A stretch of DNA of 64,000 nucleotides from Carnegiea gigantea (GCA_029747015.1 JAKOGI010001324.1:131501-195500), one strand, 5' to 3'; positions 22,972-35,711 are shown, counted from the stretch's first letter. Made by a program: numbers and translations. The notes: a model not told the origin generated them from the sequence alone.

Positions 22972-24505
22972 CAATTCAAGCATGAACCTTTTAGGTGCTA
23001 TTTATCGCGACTTAATGATTATCGTACTCAATTGAATTAAAATTTTGAACAATCGAAAATTTGTGAGCTCATTGTTGTGTGTTTAAATGTGGAGTCTAAA
23101 GGTTATGTTGAGTTTATTTGTCCTAGAGGTTTAATAGGATTATTGTCTGGAACTCAAGATGAGGCTTGAGATGTCTTTGAAAAATTACCTTGGGATACTT
23201 GTGAGTTTGAACAAGCTAAAAAGAATTTTGGATACCCAACTCATGGTGAATCTACTTTCCATGCTAATCCTTACCACCAGGGTCACTATGGAAACTTATA
23301 TGACCCATATCACTCTTTTGTGCCTCCTATTTTATGCGATTATTGTGAGTCTCCTTATCATGATACTTGTACTTGCCCTTATTGAAATTATATTGATGCT
23401 ACATGTGCAAGTGTTGAAAAGAAGATAAATGACATGACTGATAGAATGATAAAGATCATGAAAGAGAGAATTGCTGAATATTCTCATCGCTTTAATCAAA
23501 GTAGGGAGAATTATAGTGAGTCTGGCTCTAGTTTAGGATCTCCTAAACCTAAAGTTAGTCTCTATGATGATTTTAAGCCTGCATACCTTGCTAGGCCTAA
23601 TTTGAATAATGCCATATCTTCGCCTAATCTAGAACAAAAGAGTGACCTCTCTATGTCTCTATTACAAGACCTTGCACCTCACACTAGCTTACCTGAGGAT
23701 GTCGCTGATGATATCCTAGTTTCTATCGACCCATCGACCCCTTTTAATTACTCTCATGAGTTTGAGGTGGGTCAAGACCTTGAGGACCCTAGTGAGTTAG
23801 ATATGAGCATCACGACTGAAGTTAAGCCTTTTGATTTAGATGACTGAGAAGATATTTTACAGTAGTTATGTGAGGAGGTAGTTGACCCCACTAATTTGGA
23901 ATGTGATGATGATATTCTTTTTGTGGAATATTGATCTTTTAGAAGTGGGTTTGATATCGATAAAAGTTTTGACGAGGGTTTTTATGTTGAATGTGAATCT
24001 TTTTTTTTTGACCCCATCCAACCAGACTTCCTTTTTGAATCTTGCAAGTCTGAATTTGCTGAGTCTGATAATCTTATCACTGAGAATTTTGGTTTAGACC
24101 AGACTCTCACGCTTTTTGATATTACAAGACTTGTGGACTCTGCACCCACTATTTTGCTTAGACTGTTCATTCCTGCTGATAATCACATCTCTAGGCCGAT
24201 GACCACTTCACTGGCTAATACTGAGTACATCTGTCTGATACCTAATTGGGCCCAACTATTTGATAAGTTAAACCGGGCCCTTACTTGTATTGCATTGATA
24301 TGATGGATGTATTTCTTTCGGCACCAACTCCTTCATTTTTACTATTGTAATCTGGTTGAAAGTTGTTCTTGCAAATTCGATAAGCTACTTCGTGTGCTAA
24401 TGGGATTTGATTTGAGTAGCGATGTTTCATTCGATATGGAGTGGCTGATGCTCTATATGCCTCTATTTAAGGGCATTTATGAAGCCTATAGCTTAGTTGC
24501 ACTTC
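22972..24505 (+). pseudogene. gag-like protein of copy B with CCHC knuckle
   Basis: The readable protein begins QFKHEPFRCYLSRLNDYRTQ (a capsid-like helix region), continues GYVEFICPRGLIGLLSGTQD and WDTCEFEQAKKNFGYPTHGE, then the knuckle CDYCESPYHDTCTC (23335-23376), which fits CX2CX4HX4C exactly. After it come a coiled-coil-like segment (EKKINDMTDRMIKIMKERIA) and an acidic tail with SLGSPKPKVSLYDDFKP and WAQLFDKLNRALTC. Stops interrupt it near 23034, 23167, 23384, 23845, 23864 and 23931; the longest open piece is 23434-23847. The knuckle and its place after the primer site make it a gag relative, but I saw no classical capsid signature strong enough to place it in a named lineage. It is probably the RNA-binding structural protein of the family. 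Confidence 0.75.
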
Positions 24506-25776
24506 TGAACCTGACCTGGTATACACATTCCTCTTTCTTTTTCTCTTTTTATTTTGTTTTCTTTTGTATATACCTGTTGCTTTGTTTTATTTTTATTATT
24601 TTCTTTTAGAGTGGTAGAGTCTTGTCATTTTTGTTTCTTTTTGAGTTCTGTTTTCTTTTGTGTATACATTCTTATTTTGAGTTTTTATGTTTCTTTTCAC
24701 TCCCAATGAGGACATTGTGAGATTTAGTTGTGGGGGTGGGGAAACTTTAAAAAGAAAAAAAATTCAAAAAATAAAAATTTCAAAATCCAAAGAGATTTTT
24801 GTTTTTGGGGAAGCTTCGTGCTATTCTGATCAGCTTAAATCCCCTATACTTTGACTTTTAGCTTGTATGTAAGCGTGATGTGTATGATAGGTCTCCATCC
24901 TCAGTGTGTCATTCTAAGTGATTCTAACCCTAATTGTTCATTACCGATATGTAATCCAATCCTTATTTATACCATCATCATTATCTTAAGATCTTAGTCT
25001 TCCATGATTGGTTCTCCCACTTGTCTTTGACACGATTACTTTGGTTTTTGTTTGCATTCCCCCCCAAAAAAAAGAAAAAAGAAGGAAAAAAGAGAAAGAA
25101 ACGAAAAGGAAATGAAATAAAGTTTAGAATGACAAGTATCCCTTTGAGGCGTGTGCTATTGGGTATTACCCTTTGAGGCATGTGCTACTGCGTGTTACCC
25201 TTTGAGGTAATACTGCTACTGAGAAAGCATGCTTCCTATGTTAATAGGTCAATAATGTAGTTTGCATCAGTCAAGTGGGATTGAGTTTGATTCTGGTAAA
25301 CTTAAGCCCTAGAATGATGATACACTTGCACACGGGTACTGAGATTGACTCAAAGTTTTGATGTACAATAGGGTGAAAAGTTAGTGCTTTGATGTCATCT
25401 ATGGGGTAGAGAGCTTTGATGAGTATATTATGTTTATATGCAGGCCAATATCTTTGCTACATGGGTGATTTGGTTAGTTAGAATGTGCACAGTCTTTTCC
25501 ATTGTATATTTATGTTTGTAAATCCAAACTATTTTTCTGTTTCTGTCTCTCTTTGCCTTTTTCATTTTTTTCCTCTAAATTTTGTATGCATATCTTTTGC
25601 AAACCGTCACGAGACCTTACTCGTCCACTAGAACTAGCCTAGGGGTTTAAAGGGCTTGTTGCACATGCTAAGTGTAACCATGATTCCTACGAAAGTGAGT
25701 TAGAATTTTATTTTTTTTCTCGAATATTTAGTTTAATTTCACTTGAGGACGAGAAAAACTTAGGTGCGGGGGGATT
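24506..25776 (+). other. 3' noncoding region and purine tract of copy B
   Basis: Noncoding, with blocks also found in copies A and C: a tandem GG(C/T)GTTACCCTTTGAGGCAT-like repeat at 25130-25205 and the block CACGAGACCTTACTCGTCCACT at 25608. It ends in the purine tract at 25763-25776. Conservation across three diverged copies suggests a role in the element's RNA. Confidence 0.7.
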
Positions 25777-27065
25777 TGTTAAACCATAAATCATGATAGT
25801 TTGTATCCTTTTATTATCTAATAATTGCTCGAAATAAATTAGTTAACTAGAATTTTAATAATATGTTTGTTCATTATGTAGGGATTAGAAAATTTTAGGA
25901 AAAATGAATAAGGTTTTCAAAGTTTGGACCAATCAAAGATAAAAAAAGAAAGAAAATAGCACAGGTAGAAGCCCACGGCCAGTGATAGACCAAGGTCCAA
26001 ATGGAGGCCCAGCCAGCATTCTTCTCCCCTGTCTTCCCTCCTTAGGCCGGCCCACACGCGCCTTGTGCTTGCTTTCCCTAGTCTACCTCTCTTCTTTTCT
26101 TTTTCCTTATTTTCCCTCACTCACCCATGGCCCATTTCATGCCCAAGGTCCAAGCGCCTCTCGTCTCTCTTTTCTTTCTTCTTACAGGCTGGGCTCAATT
26201 TTTTTTCTCCCCAGTTCAGCTTACTCCCCCTATCCCATCTCACTTAAGTGAGGCACGCGAGCTTCACGTGATAAGCTCTTTCCCCCTCGTCTCTTCTTCT
26301 TCTTCCTTTCTTTCTTCTTCTTCTCAGTTCACAGCCCAGAGACAAGCTCGAAAAAAAAACAGAGCCCCTGGCTGCTACCCATTCGTCTGCCATAACCGCT
26401 GCTCTTTCCCTTCATCTTCCTCCATCACTCATCCCATTAATTCTACTAACTGTTATCTTTCATTGATATCAACAAAGGGACGATTTCAAGCATTCTGGGG
26501 AGCCTTGAAAAGAACTCGAAAAGCAGAGCAATGAAAGGAGTAGTAGCGACCGATAGAGAGTAGAGATTAGGCTTTAGTGATCGTTCTCTTTGTGTATTCA
26601 TTTTCTTTCTCAGTTTTCAGATTCAGTCATCTAGCCTCTCAATTTGTAATGTTCCCAAGCTTTTATTCAACTTAAAAGAGATTTGGGGGGTGGAGTTTAA
26701 TTTGCTCGATTCTGGGACGAACATCATTCATGGTTCTCGCAACTTGCTCTGATTTTTTTGCTTCAATTTGGGCATCTCTTCTTACTCTCTGGTTTTTGGT
26801 TTGTTTGTTTTCTTAATCAGAATATTAAGGTGTTGAATTTCAGAGTTCGTGAAACTATTCTCAAGTTAATTGATACTTCTCTTCATGGTTGATTGTAGTA
26901 TTCTGAGTTCAATGTTCTTATGTCCTTAGTTTTAAGCTAATAATTCACTCTTGTTTATTTAAGCTAGTTTAGGTTATTTGTATTCTAGTTTCATAATTCA
27001 TCCGTAAGGAGGAGATCCGTAAACGGTACGATGATAAACCGTGCACTTGCGGAAATTTACTTACA
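25777..27065 (+). repeat. 3' LTR of copy B
   Basis: 1289 bp partner of 20530-21806, followed directly by the TAAAC duplication at 27066-27070. Confidence 0.93.
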
Positions 27066-27070
27066 TAAAC

Positions 27071-28915
27071 TTTGCAAAAGACCTTCAGTTTTTCTTTTAC
27101 CCTTATTCAAGTGGCTCCAGCCAATTTCATGCCATAATACCATGTGCCCCTTCGCCACTTTATGAAGCTATTAGTCATACATCTCTCCTGAAAATTTGTA
27201 AGGCTCTCATATGGTCGGCACAAGTTTTGGGGTCTTAACTCTCTCGCTTACTCTCCTTCATATAGATCTTCTTAATGTTTAATGAACTTTCTTTACGTCA
27301 AGATGGCTAATTTAAACAATTACTTGAAACTAAGTCCATCAAGATCCTAACTTTTCCTTCTCATGTTTAAAGTTTCTTATTTCATAGTTTATTGCTAACT
27401 CTTTCCTCATAAACATATTTTAATTTAGCTACAAATTTTTTTTTTTCCTATAGACGATGCAAAATACAATTGATTTTTCAACTCCTGTGTAACTTGTTTG
27501 GCTTAAACACCTTTGAGTACTCATATCAACCATTCACATGCGGCTATTATTAAGCTAACACCTAACTCATGGTTTGGCTTAGCTACTTGCAACCTCAATG
27601 ATTCATGAAGTATTTAGCTAGGGGTTAGGCTTAATTTCCCGGTCAATTACTCATCATCTGAGACTAGTCCAAAATTTCCAATCACTTGCAACTTCTAATC
27701 TTCCAACCCAATTTATTATCCTTTATTAATTTCAATTTCACCCCACATATGAGCTAAATGCTAACCTTCTTCATAACCCAATTCATGTAGCTAATCACCT
27801 CCCCATTTAAATTCCTTCGAGAATAATAAAGGACTCTAAACAAAATCCTCATCCCAACGTTGGGGCGTGATTTATTAAGCTGCAAGCAATGCCTGCAACA
27901 TGTACGCATTTATAAAATTAATCCAACATAGGGCTTGTACAATCACCTTAAATCTTGTTCTAGGGTACAATGCCAAAGCACAAATGGTTCGATTTGCATA
28001 ATCTACTAAAATTCAACATAATTTAACGTCTGTAATCCGATTAAGACATGAAATTATAAACTTAGGTTTGCTTGAGAATAAGGGCTAATTGAGCTACCTT
28101 TATAGATGTTGATGAGTGAGAAAGGGTCGAAGTGTAAGGTGACTATGGAACTAGTATTCAAACGTCAGAAAAGGTGGTCGAAACAAGCATCAGGGGTGGG
28201 GTGCTAGCTTAGGTAGGGCAGCAAAATAGGGTAGCCCTATTTTTACTGGATGTGCAAACAAAATAGAGGTAGAAACAGGTAGAGAGAAAAAAAACAATGG
28301 TAGGGGCAGTTGGTGGTGGGGATAGATCACTATAAGACTGGTAGCAATTTTGGCTCAGTGGAAGCAACAGTGACGACCTAACGAGTCTGAGGGAGCTGAG
28401 TTTAAAGTTTTGAATTTGGCCTTCAAAAAATGAGGGAACCCCTTTCCTTTTTTTTTTTTTTTTGGGTTGACTGAGTGAACATCGTTCTTCCTTCCTCTTT
28501 TTTTTAGGGGTCTAATCCAAATTAATTCATGCTTTTAGAAATAAATTTAGTGTATGCTTAAATTTTTATCCATACAAATGGCTTAGTCCCTATCACAGAT
28601 GTTCCCTTCTTTTTTTGCCCTTTTTCCCTCTTTTCCTTAATCACTAAGTCAAGTGATCAATTTTCTGATAAAAAATCTATTTTATGTGGGTGTATGTGTG
28701 GACCTCTATGCAGATATGTACATCCTTGTAATTATCTATGCCTTGATGCATTTAATAATAAATTCAAAATAACATGAATTACTTAATTGGAACTGCCTTT
28801 TGCAATGGCTAAATTTCTGCGTGACTTGCTACTTTAATTAACACTATTACCATAAGAATAATGCAAAATTAAAACAATTAAGATACTTAAACATAGATCA
28901 TTAATGTATGTTACA
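27071..28915 (-). other. probable LTR and flank of an old minus-strand gypsy element
   Basis: No gene is readable. On the minus strand the sequence at 28950-28916 (CGAGGACGAAACTTATTTTGGGGCATTAGGA) is what usually precedes the 3' LTR of gypsy elements, and the LTR would start TGTAACATACATT at 28915. Its far end is not defined; a TGTAAC on the plus strand near 27488 is a candidate. A C/T tract lies at 28441-28505. Confidence 0.4.
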
Positions 28916-29263
28916 TCCTAATGCCCCAAAATAAGTTTCGTCCTCGAAACTGTGATCGAAGAATGTACACCATTAAAACAAATGAAGGTAACGAGTTTTC
29001 ATTTCATCCTCTATTGTCGATATAGCCACCCAAGCCCTATATAGCTCCACTTGGATTCCTTTTTTCAAAAAATCATACTCCATTAAGGTTACTTATGATA
29101 ATCAAACCCACATTTAGATAATCTTTCCTTATAACTTATGATTCCTAAGGTTTGTATTATTATGCTTACATGTTTGGCGTGCTGTTTTTCAATAGATCAA
29201 GATGCCAACAACAAATACTAGAAAAGGCCTAAAATTTTATTGATCAAGTTCATGAAAGCCACT
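28916..29263 (-). pseudogene. decayed Ty3/gypsy reverse transcriptase, C-terminal part
   Basis: On the minus strand, from 29258 downward and with shifts of frame, I read AFMNLINKI, a decayed FVVGILIY at the place of the F(V/I)DDILIY catalytic box (about 29195-29217; both catalytic Asp are lost), HAKHVSIIIQTL, then LSKCGF and STIEDEMKT. These match in order the palm and thumb of gypsy RT (AAFMDLMN, FIDDILIY, EEHLRHV, SKCEFW). The RNase H and integrase that should follow are missing before the LTR-like end at 28915. The N-terminal part lies at 35712-36090, displaced by the insertion of copy C; the two halves meet exactly at the CCACT duplication. Confidence 0.75.
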
Positions 29264-30888
29264 TGTTGTGAAATTTGCAAGCATGTGGTTTATCACCGTG
29301 GAACTTGAGGGTCAATCCATAGGGATGGTTGCTAGCTTGCCACGTTTAGCATATTATGTCATTGACACAGACAAAAAAGATTGAATTAAATACTAAAATT
29401 TAGACCTAAAAGCACAACTAGATTAGTAAACTAAAGCAAATACATAGAAATCAAAGCCTTCTCATTATGGAATCACATATTCAGCCTTATTTCATCAAAG
29501 TATATTAACTAGTTAGTGATCTTAGTTAATAATATCCATTAAACTCATTATGGAATCAAACATTCACCAAGCATTTAAATACACTCATAGGTCCCAACAG
29601 AATTCTTTAGCCACCATATCAAATTAAGCAACCCAGGGGTGAACCAGTCACCTAGCTAAAACCAAAATGGAAAATTGCGCCTAGATTATCGAACAACACC
29701 AGATCGAAAAGCAACAAGCGATAGTGTACAAAAGTGAAATAGAGAAAAAATAGGAACAAATTACACTTGATTAGAACCTAGATTAAGCATACTCCAAACC
29801 AAATATCAAAAGTTTAACTTGAGTTGAACAAACCCAGTGTTTAATAACATCAAATTCGTGAAACTAAAACATAGATCTGAAAACTGAATAAAATGAATCA
29901 AAGAAAACAATGAAAATAGTAAGAACACTAATCTGCTTCTACTTCTACTTCTACTTCTACTTGCCCGCTTTTATCGACCCTTTCTCCAATTATATCTGTA
30001 AATCAGACCCTTCAACTACCATTAGTCTTTAATTAAGGCTTGTAACCATGGTTATGATCGCCCCAATTCAATGCTTGTCTTCAATGCCCACCTGATGGAG
30101 AGAAATAGGATGATGATGGAGAATTGACGTGAGTAAATGAAAGAGAAGATGGAAAATAAGAGATAGTAAAAAGAGGGATAAAGGGTTGTTATGCTTGCAA
30201 GAGGAAGAAGAAGAAGTTCAAGGGGAAGGGCCTTCGAATTTCTCTGGGTTGCGGCTTCTGTTGGGCAGAGAAGAAAGAGAAAGAAGGAGGAGGAAGGCAG
30301 GGTCATGTAAAGCTCATGTTGCTTCCTTAAGTGAATAAGGGGAAAGGAAGTATGGGCTCAGATTTCTGGTATCCAGGAGAAGCTAGCCTGAAAGCCAGGC
30401 CCAAAGAAGAGGTTGGGATAAGGGAGAAAATAAAGGACGGGTGTGGAAGCTTGAGCAAGAAGGCATGCCAATTAGGCCTGCCTGCAGAAGTGAGAAGTTG
30501 GAAAAGGGGAAAGAAAGAAGAGAAAGAGAGCTGAAGGCTTTCTGGGCCGTGGGCTTGAGCCATGTGTGGGGAGAAGAAGCCTAGGCCACGGAGAGAGACA
30601 CAGGCCCGAAATGAGGAGAGAAAGAGAGCTAAGTTTAGGGGGGAGGGGAAGTGACTGGGCCACGGTGAAGCTCGCCTCAAAGGTTGCTGGGTTCGGTTTC
30701 AGCCTCTTCTCTTTCCCTTACTCAACTTGATTCAAAGCTCTAATTTGAACTAATTATTTATTTTTCCCAAATTTTTCTAATTCCTACAAAATAAATAAAA
30801 ACATTATTAAAATCCTAATTTAATACTTTATTTTGAGCAAATTTTAGATAATAAAAGGGAATAAAATATCATAATTTCAGGTTGAATA
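29264..30888 (-). repeat. 3' LTR of copy C
   Basis: 1625 bp; on the minus strand it starts TATTCAACC (the partner starts TGTTGAACC) and ends CAAATTTCACAACA. It contains four units of the hexamer TTCTAC at 29937-29960. C/T-rich leader-like sequence gives spurious open frames on both strands. Confidence 0.92.
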
Positions 30889-32689
30889 ATACCCCCACAC
30901 CGAATTTTTCTCATTCTCGAGTAAAATGAAACTAAAATCCTAGAAAAAAGATCCTAACTCGCTTTCATAGGAATCACGGTTGTACTTATCGTATACAACA
31001 AGCCTATTAAACTCGTAGGTTATCCCTAGTAGACGAGTGAGGTCTCGTGAGGGTTTGTGGAAGATAAACCCACAAAATCTATAAAAAAATCTTTTTAGAT
31101 TCTTCAACACTAATATAAACAATAAGAGAAAAAATATATACGCATTCCAATCAACCACATTACTCAAGTAACCGAAGAATTGAATCACCTGTAAATACAA
31201 TGTGCACACCAAGAAATTCTTAATCCCCACTGATGACATCTGTCCTCAATCTTTCACCCCACTTAGAAAATATGTATAAGCCTGACTGGTAGAACCTTAC
31301 TTTAGAGATATGTGGAATACTCTTGCTCATGTGTTTAAGATATAACAAGGTTCACTCAATTCATCTTTCAATCATACAACCTACCATAGGCTTGCTAAGA
31401 TTCTCAATTCTCCACCACTAAAATACAATATACAAAACAATAATCTAGAGGACTCAACAGGGGTTATAATGGGCCGAATGACAAAAGGTTAGGAGGGGCA
31501 GAACTGATTTAGGAAATGAGGAGTTAAAAGCCAAGTGACTTAAAAACAATCAACACTTCCAACAACTATAACAATCACTCTTCCAAAAAAAAAAAAAAAA
31601 AACACACCCCACTATAGGAACCATTGGAAATTAATATATACAATGACCATGTATTCAAGCCAAACACTCTTACTCACAGACTTTTTTTTTCCAGATTTTT
31701 AATTTTTTTCAAATTTTTTCTCATTTGTTTTACTTTTTCCCATTGCTTTTCTCTTTTCTTTATTAAGAAAATGAATGAATGGTATACACAAAATAACAAC
31801 TCAATTTCGAAATGGTTACAATGATACACCCTCACTATACTGAAAGAACCAAAATCAACCACCAACTACATAAACACCCAACAGTTAACCATCATTCAAT
31901 ATTAAAGTGTCGCTCCCCTAGTCTTAGCTTAGATATTGGAAATGTGTTTAGTCCAAGAGCTAAAATGAAGGGTTCATATCAAAAAGGGTCAAGGCTCAAA
32001 GGCTTAGAAAAGGATAAAACATTCCAATCAAGGTGGCAATTTAGCTATTGCAGCTCACAAAAACAAATAAATGCCTCTATCTTATTATCATAATGCACAT
32101 GCTAAATATAATTTCTAAGAGAATCAAATCAAATTTTAGGGATGTAATCATATAAAAGGCACACATGAAAGAAAATTATGAAATTAAAAATAATAAATTA
32201 GCCTTTAAGGCACGAAATCCCATAGGTTACTACCAAAGTCAAACTTGCATTCGAAAAATAACAGGGGTTAGGACTGTATACAAACATCACACTTTGGACT
32301 AAGTTCTATCATGCACACCACATCTATACACAACCTACTACTAAGGTATAAGAAAACATAGTCAATCAGAATGACATATATATTCTCCAAAACAAAACAA
32401 AAATCTTTTTGAATTATCAAAATTTTTCATTTTTTCAATTTTTTTTCAAAATGTAGTTTCCCACCCGCACACCTAAATTAGACAATATCCTCATTGGAAG
32501 TAAAACAAACATAAAACATAAAGTAAACACTAAAAATAAAACTCGAAACTAAAGAAAAGGACAAGACTCTTAAAAATGAAATAAAGCAACAAACATATGT
32601 AAAAGAAAATAAAATAAAAAGAGAAAAAAGAGAGGAATGATTATACCAGGTCAAGTGCCGAAGTATATCTAAGCCATAGTCTCTTGAAA
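30889..32689 (-). other. 3' noncoding region of copy C
   Basis: Minus-strand equivalent of 24506-25776, with the block AGTGGACGAGTAAGGTCTCGTG-like sequence near 31030-31060 and the T-rich tract at 31680-31760. No coding sequence. Confidence 0.65.
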
Positions 32690-33199
32690 TCTATCTAGAT
32701 AGAGGCTCATGAAACATCAACCACTCCATATGAAGCTGAAAATTGCCACCACAATGAAAACCCATTACAACATGGACTAGCTTATCAAACCACCAAGAAC
32801 AACTCTCAACAAAATTAATACAGTAAAAATGAAAGAGTTGTGCCAAATAGAGTACATCCATAGCATCAATGTAGCACACAGGGATCCTGTTGGTGAGGAT
32901 TAACATGTAAAGCATACTTGCCATAAGTGGGTATCCTAAGGTCCCTATAGCATGTTCAAACTCACAAGTGTTCCAAGCTAGTTTTTCAAAGAAACCTCAA
33001 ATATCATATTGACTTTTAGACAACAATCTTAATAAACCTCTAGGACATATAGACTCAACATAACCCTGAAATTCAGCATTCAGACCCATAACAATGACCT
33101 CACAAATTTCCCATTTCGAAAATGTCGATTCAATTGTGCATAGTAATCATTAAGTCTCAATAAATAACTTCAAAAAGATTCATGCTCAAATTGTGGGAA
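32690..33199 (-). pseudogene. gag-like protein of copy C, internally deleted
   Basis: From 33199 downward the minus strand reads PQFEHESF, LRLNDYYAQLNRHF, then in another frame GYVESICPRGLLRLLSKSQ, FFEKLAWNTCEFEHAIGTLG, matching the start of the copy B protein. Right after the segment equivalent to the copy B residues before the knuckle, it jumps to FHFYCINFVESCSWWFDKLV and HMEWLMFHEPL, which match the very end of copy B (24310-24475). The knuckle and acidic tail, about 1 kb in copy B, are therefore deleted. Frames also shift between these pieces. Confidence 0.75.
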
Positions 33200-34088
33200 A
33201 TTGAAAACTGGCACACTTGAAAAAATTTTTTTCATTTTTTTTAAAGGATTTTCAATTTTTTTCAATTCTTTTAGGTTTTTCTTTAAAGGAAAAAAAATGA
33301 CTCTACGACACTAACTATAAAGTAATGACTAAAAAACAACAAGACCCTTAAACAATTAAGTTAACAAAACAAAATAAACATAAAAAAAACTATATTACCA
33401 AAAGAAAAGAAAGACCAAAAGGGTTAAACATCAAGAAGCAACCTAACACCAAAATTCGAAAAGAAGCATAAACACAAAGTAAGAGCCTCATTTTCTTTTT
33501 CTGATTTTCAAGACACAAAAAAAAAAAGAATCAAAACCTAAAACAAAACAACAACTAAAAATAAAATTAAATAGAAAATCAAAATCCAAAATCAAAACAC
33601 TATACATAGAAAATTCAACATTTTTTTTTTCAATTTTTTTGTGTCCCATAATAGTGCAGCAAATTCGAAATAGAAAATTAATTCAGGAAACTGCTGAAAA
33701 TTCCAAAAATTCTTCTATACTCAAAAAATCCCTACGAATCTACTAAAAATATCATAACAACAAAATAAGGACAATAACAGCAAACTTGCACTGGAGATTT
33801 TTGCCAATGCCATTGTTGTTCCTGCACTGTTCACAGCTCCAAGATTGTAGTTCTATTTATTTCTAGCAAAAAATAATCACTAAAAACAGAAATTAAATTA
33901 ACTAAAATAAAAAATCAAATACAAACTCTAATAAAAAATCAATAGTAAAAGAAATTAAACACTTAAACAAAATCAAAAATCAAAATCGAAAAGTATGAAA
34001 ATAAACAAAACCGACTCAAATGACTAAATGATGACTCGATTCGCAACCTAATCTCACAAATTCATGATCGGCAACGGTGCTAAAAACT
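33200..34088 (-). other. leader and primer site of copy C
   Basis: A-rich on the plus strand (T-rich on the coding strand), the counterpart of the copy B leader. The primer site is the complement of about 34065-34082. Nothing coding is seen. Confidence 0.7.
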
Positions 34089-35706
34089 TATTGTGAAATC
34101 TGCAAGCATACATTTTATCACCTTAGAACTTGACGGTCAGTCTAGAGGGATGAGGTTATGAAATTAGGTCGCTACTTGACTAGATTATCACATAATTTCA
34201 CTTAACACAAAAAAACAGATTGAGTTGAATGCTAAGACTTAAACCTAAAAGCGCAACTCGATTATTTATCCAAAACAAATAAAGCAGAAATCAAAGCCTT
34301 CTCATTATAGAATCACACATTCAGCTCATCTCATTAAAGTGAATTTACCAGTCAGTGATCTTGCATTGATAATAGCCATTTGAACTCATTATGCAATCAA
34401 ACATTCACCAAGCATTTAAATACACTAGCAAGTCCTAGTGGAATTCTTTAGTCACCCATATCAAATTAAGCAACCCAGGGATCAACTGATCACCTAGGTA
34501 AAACCAAAATTGAAATTGACCCTAGATTATTGAGTAACCAAATTGAAAAGGAACAAGCGACAGTGCACAAAAGCGAAATAGAGAAGAAAGGAACAAATTA
34601 CACTTAATTTAAACCCAGACTGAGCATACTCCAAGCCAAATATCAAAAATTTAACTTAAATTGAACAAACCCAGTTTTAATAACATCAAGTTGGTGAAAC
34701 TAAAACCTAGATTTGAAAACTGAATAAAATAAATCAAAGAAAATAATGAAAATACCAAGAACACTGATCTAGTTCTACTTCTACTTCTACTTCTACTTCT
34801 ACTTGCCCCTTTATGTCGACCCTTTCTCCAATTATATCCGTAAATTAGATCCTCTAACCACCCTTGGTCTTCAATTGAGGCTTGCAACCGCTGTTATGAT
34901 TGCTCAAATTCAATGCTTACCTTTAATGCCCACTTGATGGAGAGAAACTGGATGATAATGGTGAAATGGCTAAATTAGTTGATGAACGTAAGAGAAAGAT
35001 GAGATCGAAAATAAGAGAAATTAAGAATGGGATGAATGGTTGTTATGCTTGCAAGAGGAAGAAGAAGTTCAGGGGGAAGGGCCTTCAGATTTCTCTCAAT
35101 TGCTGCTTCTACTGGATAGGGAAGAGAGAGAAAGAGGGAGGATGAGGGTAGGTCACGTGAGGTTGACGTGGCTTCATTAAGTAAAGAAGGGGAAAGGAAG
35201 CATGGGCTCGGAGTTCTTGTATCCAGGAGAAGTTGGCCTGATAGCCAGGCTCGAGGAAGAGGTTGGGAGAAAAGGTAGGCCGACTGTAGAAGCTTCAGCA
35301 AGAAGGCACGCCAATTGGGCCAGTCCGCAGAAGTGGGAAGTTGGAAAGGGGAAAGAAAGAAGGGAAAGAGCGGTGGAGGCTTTCTGGGTCGCATTTGGAG
35401 AAAAGAAGGCTGGGCCATAGAGAGAGACACAGACCCAAAATGAGGAGAGAAAGAGAGCTTGGGGGGGCACAACTAGCCCAAGATGAAGCTAACCTAAAGG
35501 GCTACTGGGTTGGGTTTTAGCCTCTTGTTTTTCCCTTGTTCAACTTGATTCAAAGCTCTTGTTTGAACAAATTATTTATTTTTCTTCAGTTTTTCCAATT
35601 CCTATAGAATAAAGAAAAACGTTATTAAAATCCTTATTTAAATAATGTATTTTGAGCAAATTTTAGATAACAAAAGGTATAAAGAATCAAAATTTTCGGT
35701 TCAACA
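34089..35706 (-). repeat. 5' LTR of copy C
   Basis: 1618 bp partner of 29264-30888. It carries five units of the TTCTAC hexamer (34773-34802) instead of four. Its 165-codon minus-strand open frame (34975-35472) lies in C/T-rich leader and is not conserved as a protein in the other LTR. Confidence 0.92.
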
Positions 35707-35711
35707 CCACT

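Larger units (their letters stand above)
20530..27065 (+). mobile_element. copy B: complete gag-only LTR element, tRNA-Asp primer, TSD TAAAC
   Basis: LTRs at 20530-21806 and 25777-27065 start TGTTAAACC and end CTTACA. The target duplication TAAAC is exact at 20525-20529 and 27066-27070. A primer site (TGATGCCGTTGTCGGGAA from about 21813) resembles the TGGCGCCGTTGCCGGGGA complement of plant tRNA-Asp. A purine tract GGTGCGGGGGGATT precedes the 3' LTR. The 3970-bp interior holds a T-rich leader of about 1.1 kb, one gag-like frame and about 1.3 kb of 3' noncoding sequence. No protease, RT or integrase is present, so it is non-autonomous (a LARD or TR-GAG type). Confidence 0.93.
29264..35706 (-). 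mobile_element. copy C: complete gag-only LTR element, TSD CCACT
   Basis: LTRs at 29264-30888 and 34089-35706 and exact CCACT duplications at 29259-29263 and 35707-35711. On the minus strand the primer site TAGCACCGTTGCCGATCA follows the 5' LTR after the spacer AGTTTT, again tRNA-Asp-like. The purine-tract region before the 3' LTR (complement of 30889-30902) reads CGGTGTGGGGGTAT. The interior is 3200 bp, shorter than in copy B because part of the gag-like gene is deleted. It belongs to the same family as B but a diverged subfamily. Confidence 0.92.

Noticed and set aside
34975..35472. 165-codon minus-strand open frame
   Set aside because: It lies in C/T-rich LTR leader of copy C and is not preserved as one frame in the partner LTR (30327-30680 is shorter).
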